Assembly (NCBI GenBank): GCA_903903765.1
Contig: CAIVAH010000223.1
Coordinates: 1 to 12,502, forward strand
Source: an uncultured Methylococcaceae bacterium
GTDB taxonomy: Bacteria; Pseudomonadota; Gammaproteobacteria; Methylococcales; Methylomonadaceae
Length of the DNA: 12,502 nucleotides
Reading direction: 5' to 3'
Part shown: positions 1 to 7,145 of the stretch, one piece after another
Layout of the letters: each line of letters starts with the position of its first letter
How positions within the stretch are numbered: the first letter of the stretch is position 1
Translations under genes and position numbers: made by a program
Notes under the pieces: generated by a model
Told to the model about the DNA's origin: nothing
What the model saw: the letters and a program-made list of their open reading frames with translations, nothing else
The model's database searches: none

Positions 1-2
1 CA

Positions 3-581
3 AATACTCGTCCATACTTATACAACGCAATTGGTGACCCTCACAATGCTTCAGCTAATGTAGTTACTAATCCTAGCCTAAAAGCTAACTTAAAAGGTTT
101 AACCTCTTTCTATAACGATGTTAGCAACAGCGCATTGCCATCTGTATCATTTGTGGTGCCTAAAAACTTAAGCAGTGGTCACCCTGGTTATTCAGCACCT
201 TATGCTTATGAAGCCTTCTTAGCTGATTTAGTAGCTAAAGTTCAAGCTTCTGGCCAATGGGCTGATACTGCGATTATCATCACAACTGATGAAGGTGGCG
301 GATATTTTGATACCGGTTATATCCAAAACCTAGACTTCTTTGGCGATGGCCCAAGAATTCCAATGATCGTGGTTTCACCTTACGCTAAAAAGAATTATAT
401 CGATCATACTTACCATGACCATGCGTCTATCTTAAAGTTTATCGAACGCAACTGGCGTTTACCAACTTTAAGTGCGCGTAGCCGTGATAACTTACCTAAT
501 CCCAAAAGAAATGAACACAGCCCTTATGTACCGGCTAATCAACCCGCTATTGGAGATTTAACTTCATTTTTCAAATTCTAA
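3..581 (+). CDS. Phosphoesterase family protein (acid phosphatase / phospholipase C-like), 3' end only
   Basis: This is the C-terminal 192 residues of a protein of the phosphoesterase family that includes AcpA-type acid phosphatases and phospholipase C. These enzymes hydrolyse phosphate esters, usually outside the cytoplasm. The gene runs off the left edge; the first complete codon is at position 3, and the frame is open through to the TAA at 579-581. Visible family blocks are SFVVPKN and SSGHPGYS near residues 49-64, TDEGGGYFD at about 95-103 (the acidic pair expected to bind the active-site metal), GDGPRIPMIVVSPYAKKNY at about 114-132, HDHASILKFIERNW at about 138-151, and ARSRDNLPNP near the end. 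The nucleophile region and any signal peptide lie outside the window, so the substrate cannot be named. A strong hairpin follows the stop. The family call is firm; acid phosphatase versus phospholipase is open. Confidence 0.9.
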   Translation, partial: NTRPYLYNAIGDPHNASANVVTNPSLKANLKGLTSFYNDVSNSALPSVSFVVPKNLSSGHPGYSAPYAYEAFLADLVAKVQASGQWADTAIIITTDEGGGYFDTGYIQNLDFFGDGPRIPMIVVSPYAKKNYIDHTYHDHASILKFIERNWRLPTLSARSRDNLPNPKRNEHSPYVPANQPAIGDLTSFFKF

Positions 582-604
582 GACCCGCTCTTCGTCTTTA
601 AATT

Positions 605-636
605 TGAGTGCCATAAGTTGTTTATTATGGCACTCA
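605..636. terminator. Convergent (bidirectional) hairpin terminator
   Basis: There is a perfect 12-bp stem, TGAGTGCCATAA (605-616) pairing with TTATGGCACTCA (625-636), around an 8-base loop. It is followed on the plus strand by the T-rich ATGTCTTTTA. It sits between the stop of the phosphoesterase gene (581) and the stop of nadC (660), which point at each other. It most likely ends transcription from the left gene and may serve nadC too, where an AT-rich stretch also follows on the other strand. Confidence 0.75.
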
Positions 637-659
637 TGTCTTTTACAAAAATTAAAAGC

Positions 660-1493
660 CTATTCGGGTATTACTTTAACCCGCATCGATAAATCAACCG
701 CTGTAACATGCTTTGTTAACGCACCGATAGAAATGTAATCCACACCGGTCTCTGCTATAACTCTAATTGTTTCTAAGCTAATATTGCCAGAAGCTTCTAA
801 TTCTACCTTACCAGCAGTTAAAGCCACCGCAGTACGTAAATCGTCTAAACTAAAATTATCCAACATAATACGATCTGGTTTAGCCGCTAAAGCTTCTGTT
901 AACTCCGCCATATTTTCTACTTCTACTTCAACTGGCACGGCAGTTAATTGTCTAGCGACTTGAATGGCTTTAGTAATTGAACCCGCCGCCATAATGTGAT
1001 TTTCTTTAATTAAAACGCCATCATACAAACCAATCCGATGATTATAAGCACCACCACAAGCCACTGCATACTTTTGAGCATCACGTAAACCGGGAATAGT
1101 TTTACGCGTATCCAAAACCTTGCATCCCGTGCCTGCTACTGCATCTGCATACGCTTTAGCAACCGTTGCTGTTGCGGACAACAACTGGATCCAATTAAGT
1201 GCGGTTCTCTCCCCCGTTAATAAGGTTCTCGCTTGACCTTGCACTGTGCATAACAAGGTATTTGCAGCTATATCATCACCTTCGACTACCAACCAATTAA
1301 TCACAACATCTGAGTTTAATTGTGCAAACACGGCATTAAACCAAGCCTGACCACACATCACCATAGCCTCTCTTGTGATGACTTCAGCATAAGCTTGTGC
1401 TGTTTCAGGAATAATGGCGGCGGTAATGTCTCCAGAACCGATATCTTCGTCTAGATATACATTTATATTTAGGGGGATTAAAGCTTCAGTCAT
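660..1493 (-). CDS. nadC: Nicotinate-nucleotide pyrophosphorylase (carboxylating), quinolinate phosphoribosyltransferase
   Basis: NadC converts quinolinate and PRPP to nicotinate mononucleotide, CO2 and pyrophosphate in cytoplasmic de novo NAD synthesis. With the chosen start the protein has 277 residues, which is normal for the family. Signatures in order are DEDIGSGDIT at about 15-24, ERTALN at about 95-100, DTRKTIPGLRDAQKYAV at about 128-144 followed by GGAYNHRIGLYDGVLIKENH (PRPP and quinolinate binding), VEVEVEN, IMLDNF and ELEASGNIS with ISIGALTKHV at the C-terminus. The frame stays open upstream to a TTG at 1577, with an ATG at 1535 (291 residues). I prefer the ATG at 1493 because it places the N-terminal helix as in relatives. 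Ribosome-binding sites are poor for all candidates: GAG three bases before 1493, and AAGG one base before 1535. It is a single gene, divergent from the glycogen module and convergent with the phosphoesterase. Confidence 0.95.
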   Translation of the reverse strand: MTEALIPLNINVYLDEDIGSGDITAAIIPETAQAYAEVITREAMVMCGQAWFNAVFAQLNSDVVINWLVVEGDDIAANTLLCTVQGQARTLLTGERTALNWIQLLSATATVAKAYADAVAGTGCKVLDTRKTIPGLRDAQKYAVACGGAYNHRIGLYDGVLIKENHIMAAGSITKAIQVARQLTAVPVEVEVENMAELTEALAAKPDRIMLDNFSLDDLRTAVALTAGKVELEASGNISLETIRVIAETGVDYISIGALTKHVTAVDLSMRVKVIPE

Positions 1494-1635
1494 CTTCTCA
1501 ATAATTCGAGTAGTTATAAGGTGGAAAGGCTCCATGCCTTGTAAAAACAGATACAATAACGCAAAAAAGTCCAGCAATCGACAAAGTTTAGCGTTTTTTA
1601 TGATAAATTTGGATGATAGTGCTTAATTTAACAAG

Positions 1636-1641
1636 TATACT
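1636..1641 (+). promoter_or_regulatory. Possible -10 box for the DUF4912-GH57 operon
   Basis: TATACT matches the sigma-70 -10 consensus at five of six bases, about 80 bases before the DUF4912 start. No good -35 hexamer is seen at the usual distance, so this is a weak call. Confidence 0.25.
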
Positions 1642-1695
1642 GAGACTTCGTTTAGAAGCAGCATTCCTAAAGAAGGTAAATCTGATCTTGAACCC

Positions 1696-1709
1696 AATCA
1701 TTAATGATT
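1696..1709. promoter_or_regulatory. 14-bp perfect palindrome upstream of the DUF4912 gene
   Basis: AATCATTAATGATT is a perfect palindrome that ends just before the ribosome-binding AAGG (1713-1716) of the DUF4912 gene. It could be an operator for the glycogen operon or a small hairpin in its leader. It is AT-rich, so chance is a real alternative. Confidence 0.3.
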
Positions 1710-1722
1710 TAAAAGGTAAGTG

Positions 1723-2406
1723 ATGGCGACTTCATCCTCTGTAAATCAACCTAGCAAACAACTATCCTCTAAAGAATTGTTAGCGATTAGCCTAGAAATC
1801 AATCAAGATTTTGCACCTGTATTGCGCCCAGAAACAACGCCTGAAATAACTAAAGAAACTTTAACGACTCAAGAATTATTGGGTATTAGCCAAATAATCA
1901 GTTCTGGATTTGCTCCCAGCATTAAGAACACCAAGCCCGAAATCTTTCTAATGCCTATTGATCCAGAGCATGTTCATGCCTATTGGCATTTACCTGAACC
2001 TGAATTAGAGAAAAATCTTGAAGCACACTCAGTGCATAACGAAAACCCTAATCCAGAACTCACTTTAAGTCTGCATCCATTAGCGGATACCCATCCTGAT
2101 GATCCTAAGTACGCTTGGTTAGATTTTTTTATTAATAAGCGCGAAGGTCAACAGACGCTAACCTTACCCAATAAATCAAACAGTCCTCATTACTACGCTA
2201 GTCTTAGCCAAAAGGATGCCGAATTACAATACTACTCACTGGTGACTTCAAATGTTACTCAAGTCCCTCTACAGCAGAGTCTTGAGCACTTAGTTGAACC
2301 TATCAAAAATACCGTACAGTTATTTCAACCTATTGCTAAACGCTGTCCTGTAAATAGACCAAGCAGCGCCATAAAAACTGCATCTGGCCAAAACTTTACG
2401 CACTAA
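1723..2406 (+). CDS. DUF4912 domain protein upstream of the GH57 branching enzyme
   Basis: This 227-residue protein has no signal peptide and carries a DUF4912-type domain. The central signature is PEIFLMPIDPEHVHAYWHLPE at about 73-92, followed by LSLHPLADT, a WLDFFI strand, and a HYYASLSQKDAELQYYSLVTSN block near 163-185. DUF4912 has no established activity. Its repeated association with glycan enzymes suggests a role in glycogen handling, but that is inference. The N-terminal 70 residues hold two copies of one motif, KELLAISLEINQDFAP (17-32) and QELLGISQIISSGFAP (50-65), probably docking elements. The ATG at 1723 is preferred over the overlapping GTG at 1720 because AAGG lies six bases before it. 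The stop is nine bases before the branching enzyme, so the two are almost certainly co-transcribed. Confidence 0.8.
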   Translation: MATSSSVNQPSKQLSSKELLAISLEINQDFAPVLRPETTPEITKETLTTQELLGISQIISSGFAPSIKNTKPEIFLMPIDPEHVHAYWHLPEPELEKNLEAHSVHNENPNPELTLSLHPLADTHPDDPKYAWLDFFINKREGQQTLTLPNKSNSPHYYASLSQKDAELQYYSLVTSNVTQVPLQQSLEHLVEPIKNTVQLFQPIAKRCPVNRPSSAIKTASGQNFTH

Positions 2407-2415
2407 ATAGTATCC

Positions 2416-4008
2416 ATGAAGACCGGATTTTTAAGTTTAATATTACATGCTCACTTACCCTATGTAAGGCACCCAGAGCACGAAAGTTTTTTTGAAGAAA
2501 ACTGGTTATTTGAAGCCATCACCGAATGTTATATCCCTTTAATTGGTGTACTTGATCGTTTACTACACGACCAAATCGACTATCGTTTAACGCTATCACT
2601 GTCCCCACCGTTACTCAGCATGTTACGGGATGAGTTATTGCAACAACGCTATCTTAAGTATTTGGAATCGCGTATAGAACTAGCTGAAAAAGAAGTTATT
2701 CGCACCCAAAATTTAGCTGAATTTAAGCCACTTGCGCAGTTTTACTTAAAGTTTTATCAGAACACGCTCGCTGTTTACCAAGATCAGTATCAAGGCGATA
2801 TTATCAATGCCTTTAAAAAACATCATCATACTGGTCATTTAGAGCTAATTACTTGTGCGGCTACGCATGGTTTTTTACCCTTGCTTAATATCAGTGAAAC
2901 CGCCGTCCGTAATCAAATTAATATTGGAGTTAACACCTTTAAATCTCACTTAGGTTTTGCTCCGACCGGTATTTGGTTGCCTGAATGTGCTTATTATCCT
3001 GGTTTAGAAAAACTCCTTGCCCAAGCCGGATTAAATTATTTCTTTGTAGACAGTCATGGAATTTTAGACGCAGCACCGGCGCCTAAAAACGGTGTGTATG
3101 CGCCCATCAATTGTGGCAATAGTGTGCATGCCTTTGGTCGCGACCCTGATTCCTCTAAACAAGTCTGGAGTTCTCACGAAGGCTATCCCGGGGATTTTGA
3201 TTACCGTGAATATTATAAAGATATCGGTTTTGATCTAGCTCTTGATGAAATCGGGCCGTATATTTTAGATGGCAATACGCGTTGCAAAACCGGCATTAAA
3301 TACTATCGTGTTACCGGCAAAGACATCGAAAAACAATTGTATGATCCAACAATAGCCAGCGCAAAAGCTAAGCATCATGCGGCAGATTTTATTAATAAAC
3401 GCCAACAACAAATTGCAGCGCTTAATCAAAAAATGGATAGAGCACCCATAATTTTAGCGCCCTATGATGCCGAGCTCTTTGGGCATTGGTGGTTTGAAGG
3501 CCCGCAATGGTTAGAAGAAGTATTAAGGCTAGCGGGTGATGCAAGTGTAACTATAGGAAGTTGCTCCTGCACTGATTATTTAAAGCAAGCGATCCCTGCG
3601 CAGATTGCAACCCCTGCCGCGTCTACTTGGGGAGATCAAGGTTATTACAGTTACTGGCTGAATGAAACAAACAGTTGGATTTATCCTTATTTGCATCAAG
3701 CCGAAGCAGAAATGGAACAATTGGCAATCGATTTAAGAGATTTAAGTGTAACGCCTCTACAAGAACGCGCGGCCAATCAAGCCGCTCGATCTTTATTATT
3801 AGCTCAAGCCTCAGACTGGCCATTTATTATGAAAGCCGGCACTTCGACCGAATACGCAAACAAACGCATTACCGATCACTTGGCTCGCTTTAATTATTTA
3901 CACGAAGGCATCAGAAAGAATCGGATTAATGAACGCTACTTAAGCGCTTTAGAGACGATGGATAATATATTTCCTGATATTAATTTTAGAGATTATTGCC
4001 CAAGATAA
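2416..4008 (+). CDS. Glycogen branching enzyme, GH57 family (1,4-alpha-glucan branching enzyme)
   Basis: This 530-residue cytoplasmic enzyme cuts an alpha-1,4-glucan and transfers the piece to an alpha-1,6 position. It is a GH57 enzyme, unrelated in fold to the GH13 GlgB. The GH57 motifs are present in order: HAHLPY (11-16), ELITCAATHGF (143-153), GIWLPECAY with the expected nucleophile Glu190, and APYDAELFGHWWFEGP with the expected acid/base Asp351. WSSHEGYPGD (251-260) and the C-terminal helical DUF1957-type region (SDWPFIMKAGTSTEYA, RFNYL) are typical of the branching-enzyme subgroup. Length agrees with the family. No clear ribosome-binding site precedes the ATG, and the DUF4912 stop is only nine bases upstream, so translation is probably coupled. 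It converges with glycogen phosphorylase 74 bases downstream. Amylopullulanase or 4-alpha-glucanotransferase relatives in GH57 are less likely because of the DUF1957 region. Confidence 0.92.
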   Translation: MKTGFLSLILHAHLPYVRHPEHESFFEENWLFEAITECYIPLIGVLDRLLHDQIDYRLTLSLSPPLLSMLRDELLQQRYLKYLESRIELAEKEVIRTQNLAEFKPLAQFYLKFYQNTLAVYQDQYQGDIINAFKKHHHTGHLELITCAATHGFLPLLNISETAVRNQINIGVNTFKSHLGFAPTGIWLPECAYYPGLEKLLAQAGLNYFFVDSHGILDAAPAPKNGVYAPINCGNSVHAFGRDPDSSKQVWSSHEGYPGDFDYREYYKDIGFDLALDEIGPYILDGNTRCKTGIKYYRVTGKDIEKQLYDPTIASAKAKHHAADFINKRQQQIAALNQKMDRAPIILAPYDAELFGHWWFEGPQWLEEVLRLAGDASVTIGSCSCTDYLKQAIPAQIATPAASTWGDQGYYSYWLNETNSWIYPYLHQAEAEMEQLAIDLRDLSVTPLQERAANQAARSLLLAQASDWPFIMKAGTSTEYANKRITDHLARFNYLHEGIRKNRINERYLSALETMDNIFPDINFRDYCPR

Positions 4009-4018
4009 AAAAGGCTTT

Positions 4019-4057
4019 AAGTCAATTTAATATCAAACGACTTAGATTAAATTACTT
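4019..4057. terminator. Weak AT-rich hairpin between converging glycogen genes
   Basis: AAGTCAATTTAAT (4019-4031) pairs with ATTAAATTACTT (4046-4057), leaving one bulged C and a 14-base loop. It lies between the stops of the branching enzyme and phosphorylase genes. An overlapping alternative, AAACGA (4035-4040) with TCGTTT (4063-4068), is possible. The stems are almost all A/T, so a terminator role is tentative. Confidence 0.35.
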
Positions 4058-4082
4058 CCAAATCGTTTAATAAAATACCTTA

Positions 4083-6602
4083 CTACTTTCCGCTATGATG
4101 TTTTACAGATTGCGGAGTGAGCTTCCAAATATCTTTATTATATTCATTTATCGTACGATCAGTTGAAAACTTACCGCTATTAGCGCAATTAATAATGCTC
4201 ATTTTAGTCCAATGGTCTTGGTCTCGATAAGCATCTTCGACACGCTCTTGGGCATCGACATAACTTCTAAAGTCGGCGATAGTCATCCACGGATCATGCG
4301 GGCTTTTAATGCTTGCAATCACATCATCAAATAAGCCTGGCTCGCATTGATTAAAATGCCCAGACTCTAGCAGACGCAGTACTTCTTTTAAATCTTGATC
4401 TTGGTCGATAATACTTAAAGGATCATAATGTCCGCGACGATTTTCAATTTCTTGCTCGGTTAAGCCAAACAAAAAGAAATTATCATCACCTACTTCTTCT
4501 CTTATTTCAATATTAGCACCATCCAACGTTCCAATGGTTATCGCGCCATTCATCATCAGTTTCATATTACCGGTACCCGAAGCTTCTTTACCTGCAGTTG
4601 AAATTTGCTCTGACAAATCCGCACCCGGACAGATCTTTTCCATCGCAGAGACTCGATAATCAGGTAAAAATAATAAAGTGAGTTTATGTGAGGTATCCGG
4701 ATCAGCATTAATCACATGCGAAACATTATTAATCAATTTAATAATTTTTTTCGCCATTTTATAGCCTGGTGCGGCTTTACCACCAATTAACACGCAACGC
4801 GCCACATGATGTTCTGCGCCACGTTTTTTAATATCATTGTACAAATGAATCACATGTAAAACATTTAATACTTGACGCTTATATTCATGAATACGCTTCA
4901 CTTGCACATCAAAAATTGCATTCACATCAAAGTGCAATTCAGAAGGGTGTTTACGCTTTTTATAATCAATCAATCGCTGCTTAGCCGATTGTTTAATTGC
5001 TCGCCATCTATGTCGGAATTTAGCGTTTTCTGCATAAGGCTCTAACTTTTTCAACTGAGATAAATCAGTGACCCAACCATCACCAATCGTTTCAGTAATT
5101 AACTCTGCCAACTCAGGATTACAAGATGCTAACCAACGTCTAGGCGTTACCCCATTGGTTTTATTATTAAACTTACGCGGCCAAAGTTCATAAAAATCTT
5201 TAAATAACCCTTGTTGCAATAACTGAGAATGTAATTGTGCGACACCGTTAACAGAGAAACTACCCACTATAGCCAAATAGGCCATGCGTACACGCTGTTC
5301 ACCACCTTCTTCAATAATAGACATTCTGCGCATACGATCAGTGTCGCCTGGCCAACGTAAGGAGACCTCTGCCATAAAATGCGCGTTAATCTCGAAAATG
5401 ATCTCCATTAAACGTGGCACTAAACGACGCATTAAATTAACGGACCATTTTTCTAAAGCTTCTGGCAATAGGGTATGATTCGTATAAGCCATCGTTTTCT
5501 TAGTAATCGCCCACGCCTCATGCCAAGACAAATGATAGATATCCACTAACAAGCGCATTAACTCAGGAATGGCAATACTCGGATGTGTATCATTTAACTG
5601 AAAACAATTCTTTTCAGCAAAGTGTTTAAAATCTTTACCATGCGTATCTACCCAATGCGCTAATACATCTTGCAAACTAGCCGAAGCTAAGAAGTATTGC
5701 TGCTTTAAACGCAATTCTTTACCGTTTTCATTAGCGTCATTGGGATACAACACCATGGTAATATTTTCTGCGGTAATTTTAGAAGCCACCGCTTCTGCAT
5801 AATCACCGGCATTAAACTCGTCTAAATTAAACTCTTCTGTAGCAACAGCCTTCCATAACCTTAACGAATTAACCGTACCATTTTTATAGCCCGGTATAGG
5901 CGTATCAAAAGGCACCGCTAACACATTACAAGTTGAAATCCAATGATAACGTTGCACACCGTCATCTCCCGTATGCACCTCAGTATGTCCACCAAACTTA
6001 ATACAATGAGAATATTCAAGTCGTTCAATTTCCCAAACATTTCCATGTCGCAACCAATGATCTGGTTTTTCGACTTGCTCACCATTCACGATAGTTTGCG
6101 TAAACATCCCATATTCATATCGCAAACCATAACCAACCACCGGTAATTGCAAAGTCGCACAACTATCGATAAAACATGCTGCCAAACGACCTAGCCCCCC
6201 ATTACCCAAACCTGCATCGTGCTCACTGGCAATAAGTTCTTCAATTTCAATCCCTAAGTCATACATAGCCTCTGTCACGGTATCGGTAACACCCAAATTA
6301 AGCATCGCATTGCTTAAGGTGCGTCCCATTAAAAACTCCATCGACAGATAATAAAGTTTACGCGCGTCATTAGCTCTATACGTATGATGCGTATCTTTCC
6401 AACGCTCCATCAAACGATCACGTAAAGATTGTGACAACGCCTCATTCGCATAATACGGTGAGCGACAACGCTCATCACGTCCTAATAGGTGTACATAATA
6501 TTTTTTAAAATCTTCAACAAAGTCATGTTTTTTCATGCCTTGTTCAGGGAGCTTGATAATAGATAGCTTGGGCTTGCTAGACACAAATTTGTTAGTTGGC
6601 AT
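4083..6602 (-). CDS. glgP: Glycogen/maltodextrin phosphorylase
   Basis: This GT35 enzyme splits alpha-1,4-glucan with phosphate to give glucose-1-phosphate, using pyridoxal phosphate, in the cytoplasm. The 839 residues match a full-length family member. Clear landmarks are KLYYLSMEFLMGRTLSNAM near 83-101, EHDAGLGNGGLGRLAACFID (glucan and phosphate-binding glycine loop), QLNDTHPSIAIPELMR, TNHTLLPEALEKW, KFNNKTNGVTPRRWL, VQVKRIHEYKRQ, and EASGTGNMK with the PLP lysine at 681. The C-terminus has NSGKFSTDRTI (808-818) and NEYNKDIWKL. The ATG at 6602 is backed by GGAG five bases upstream; an internal Met at residue 23 is a less likely start. The gene faces the branching enzyme and is transcribed from the 6603-7145 gap. 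A short relic resembling its own C-terminus lies 150 bases upstream on the same strand. The choice between glycogen and maltodextrin as main substrate rests only on context. Confidence 0.96.
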   Translation of the reverse strand: MPTNKFVSSKPKLSIIKLPEQGMKKHDFVEDFKKYYVHLLGRDERCRSPYYANEALSQSLRDRLMERWKDTHHTYRANDARKLYYLSMEFLMGRTLSNAMLNLGVTDTVTEAMYDLGIEIEELIASEHDAGLGNGGLGRLAACFIDSCATLQLPVVGYGLRYEYGMFTQTIVNGEQVEKPDHWLRHGNVWEIERLEYSHCIKFGGHTEVHTGDDGVQRYHWISTCNVLAVPFDTPIPGYKNGTVNSLRLWKAVATEEFNLDEFNAGDYAEAVASKITAENITMVLYPNDANENGKELRLKQQYFLASASLQDVLAHWVDTHGKDFKHFAEKNCFQLNDTHPSIAIPELMRLLVDIYHLSWHEAWAITKKTMAYTNHTLLPEALEKWSVNLMRRLVPRLMEIIFEINAHFMAEVSLRWPGDTDRMRRMSIIEEGGEQRVRMAYLAIVGSFSVNGVAQLHSQLLQQGLFKDFYELWPRKFNNKTNGVTPRRWLASCNPELAELITETIGDGWVTDLSQLKKLEPYAENAKFRHRWRAIKQSAKQRLIDYKKRKHPSELHFDVNAIFDVQVKRIHEYKRQVLNVLHVIHLYNDIKKRGAEHHVARCVLIGGKAAPGYKMAKKIIKLINNVSHVINADPDTSHKLTLLFLPDYRVSAMEKICPGADLSEQISTAGKEASGTGNMKLMMNGAITIGTLDGANIEIREEVGDDNFFLFGLTEQEIENRRGHYDPLSIIDQDQDLKEVLRLLESGHFNQCEPGLFDDVIASIKSPHDPWMTIADFRSYVDAQERVEDAYRDQDHWTKMSIINCANSGKFSTDRTINEYNKDIWKLTPQSVKHHSGK

Positions 6603-6706
6603 TTGGACTCCGACGAATTTATTGGACGATTTAAAGGCACTCAGCTATAAAAACCACAGTATGCTTAGGGTACGGCATAAACATGACAAAATGAAGTAGA
6701 AAATAA

Positions 6707-6831
6707 CGACATCAACGTGTCTAAAAAAATATTCTATATTGAAACTACTAATCAATAACGATTGCTAGGATAAAGGTAATCAACATTACCGTTATAATTT
6801 AAACCATCAGCAATCGATTCATCTGATGTCG
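6707..6831. repeat. Nested inverted repeats (three stems)
   Basis: CGACATCA (6707-6714) pairs with TGATGTCG (6824-6831). Inside it CGATTGCT (6759-6766) pairs with AGCAATCG (6809-6816), and inside that GGTAAT (6775-6780) pairs with ATTACC (6785-6790) around a CAAC tetraloop. All three pairings are perfect and mutually compatible, so one folded structure could use them all. The region overlaps the phosphorylase-tail relic, so some pairing may be incidental. Confidence 0.35.
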
Positions 6832-6877
6832 AAAAGCGCCCGCTGTTTTTTTTCCATATCAATCCCATCATATGCCA
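6752..6877 (-). pseudogene. Relic resembling the C-terminus of glycogen phosphorylase (or a small gene derived from it)
   Basis: Read on the minus strand from TGG at 6877 to TGA at 6752-6754, the frame gives WHMMGLIWKKNSGRFST and then SDESIADGLNYNGNVDYLYP up to the stop. Aligned without gaps, WHMMGLIWKKNSGRFST matches the intact phosphorylase segment WTKMSIINCANSGKFST at nine of seventeen positions. Beyond it YN..V..L.P parallels YNKDIWKLTP. W, SG[KR]F and the following D.(T/S)I are conserved in the family, so I read this as the remaining 3' end of a second phosphorylase gene. A stop (TAA) lies two codons before the Trp, and the frame is not open further upstream. The intact ATG-initiated stretch is 39 codons (6871-6752). 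An AGGAGG nearby could instead mean that a small protein is expressed. Homology by eye only. Confidence 0.45.
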
Positions 6878-6887
6878 TATTTAATAA

Positions 6888-6893
6888 CCTCCT
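6888..6893 (-). promoter_or_regulatory. Strong Shine-Dalgarno-like AGGAGG with no gene assigned
   Basis: AGGAGG on the minus strand is followed after nine bases by ATG at 6878-6876. That ATG opens a frame of 19 codons (MAYDGIDMEKKQRALFDIR, stop at 6819-6821) which enters a run of eight A. Removing one A would join it to the phosphorylase-like frame, giving a 41-residue product that begins MAYDGIDMEKNSGRFST. It is either a real start for a frameshifted small gene or chance. Confidence 0.35.
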
Positions 6894-7072
6894 ATGAATA
6901 ATTTTTAGCTATTATTACAGCAAAACTATGAAATACAGACTATTTTTTTCAAACCCTAACTCAACAAACATCCTTAAGCTAAACTCACCTTAATTTGATT
7001 AGCATGAGTTAACTATAGCCATGAATATTTCGACCACTTACATAAACATTATAAAGCGTCGCAATAATTGAA

Positions 7073-7078
7073 TATAAT
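7073..7078 (+). promoter_or_regulatory. Probable -10 box of the TonB receptor gene
   Basis: TATAAT is an exact sigma-70 -10 consensus, 67 bases before the receptor ATG, and predicts a transcription start near 7085. The -35 region (about 7049-7055, TTATAAA) is a poor match, as would suit an activated or repressed promoter. Confidence 0.45.
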
Positions 7079-7086
7079 TAATAAAA

Positions 7087-7115
7087 TTTTCTAAGTCGCC
7101 CTACAACTTAGAAAA
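7087..7115 (+). promoter_or_regulatory. 10-bp perfect dyad at the predicted transcript start of the receptor gene
   Basis: TTTTCTAAGT (7087-7096) and ACTTAGAAAA (7106-7115) are perfect inverted repeats around a nine-base centre, CGCCCTACA. The dyad begins just after the TATAAT box, so it could be an operator for a dimeric repressor or a hairpin at the 5' end of the mRNA. It lacks a T-run on the plus strand, so it is not a normal rightward terminator. Confidence 0.5.
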
Positions 7116-7145
7116 AATCTATTAACTATTGCAGCTCAAGCTAAA

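Larger units (their letters stand above)
6603..7145. other. 543-bp AT-rich intergenic region between glgP and the TonB receptor gene
   Basis: This divergent gap must contain the promoters for glgP (leftward) and the receptor gene (rightward). It also holds a phosphorylase-tail relic at 6752-6877, an AGGAGG site at 6888-6893, nested inverted repeats between 6707 and 6831, a TATAAT box at 7073-7078 and a 10-bp dyad at 7087-7115. No tRNA, intact larger gene or mobile element was recognised. A possible leftward glgP -35 (TTGTCA) lies at about 6680-6686, but no convincing -10 partner was found. Confidence 0.7.

Noticed and set aside
1494..1577. N-terminal extension of NadC beginning at TTG 1577
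   Set aside because: It has a rare start codon and no ribosome-binding site, and the leucine/phenylalanine-rich extension is not expected for a soluble NadC.
1414..1626. Open frame on the plus strand opposite the nadC start
   Set aside because: It overlaps a well-supported gene on the other strand and has no recognisable domain. Its composition reflects the antisense of nadC.
3623..3893. Open frames on both strands inside the 3' part of the GH57 gene
   Set aside because: They overlap a conserved catalytic protein in other frames and show no family features or start signals.
5284..6146. Two short plus-strand open frames opposite glgP
   Set aside because: They lie antisense within conserved phosphorylase coding sequence and look like chance frames.
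6723..6740. AATAT/ATATT hairpin followed by a T-run on the minus strand as a terminator after the relic
   Set aside because: The five-pair, all A/T stem is too weak to support a call in AT-rich DNA.
6775..6790. GGTAAT-CAAC-ATTACC hairpin as an intrinsic terminator
   Set aside because: There is no T-run on either side in the needed position. It is better treated as the inner stem of the nested repeats.
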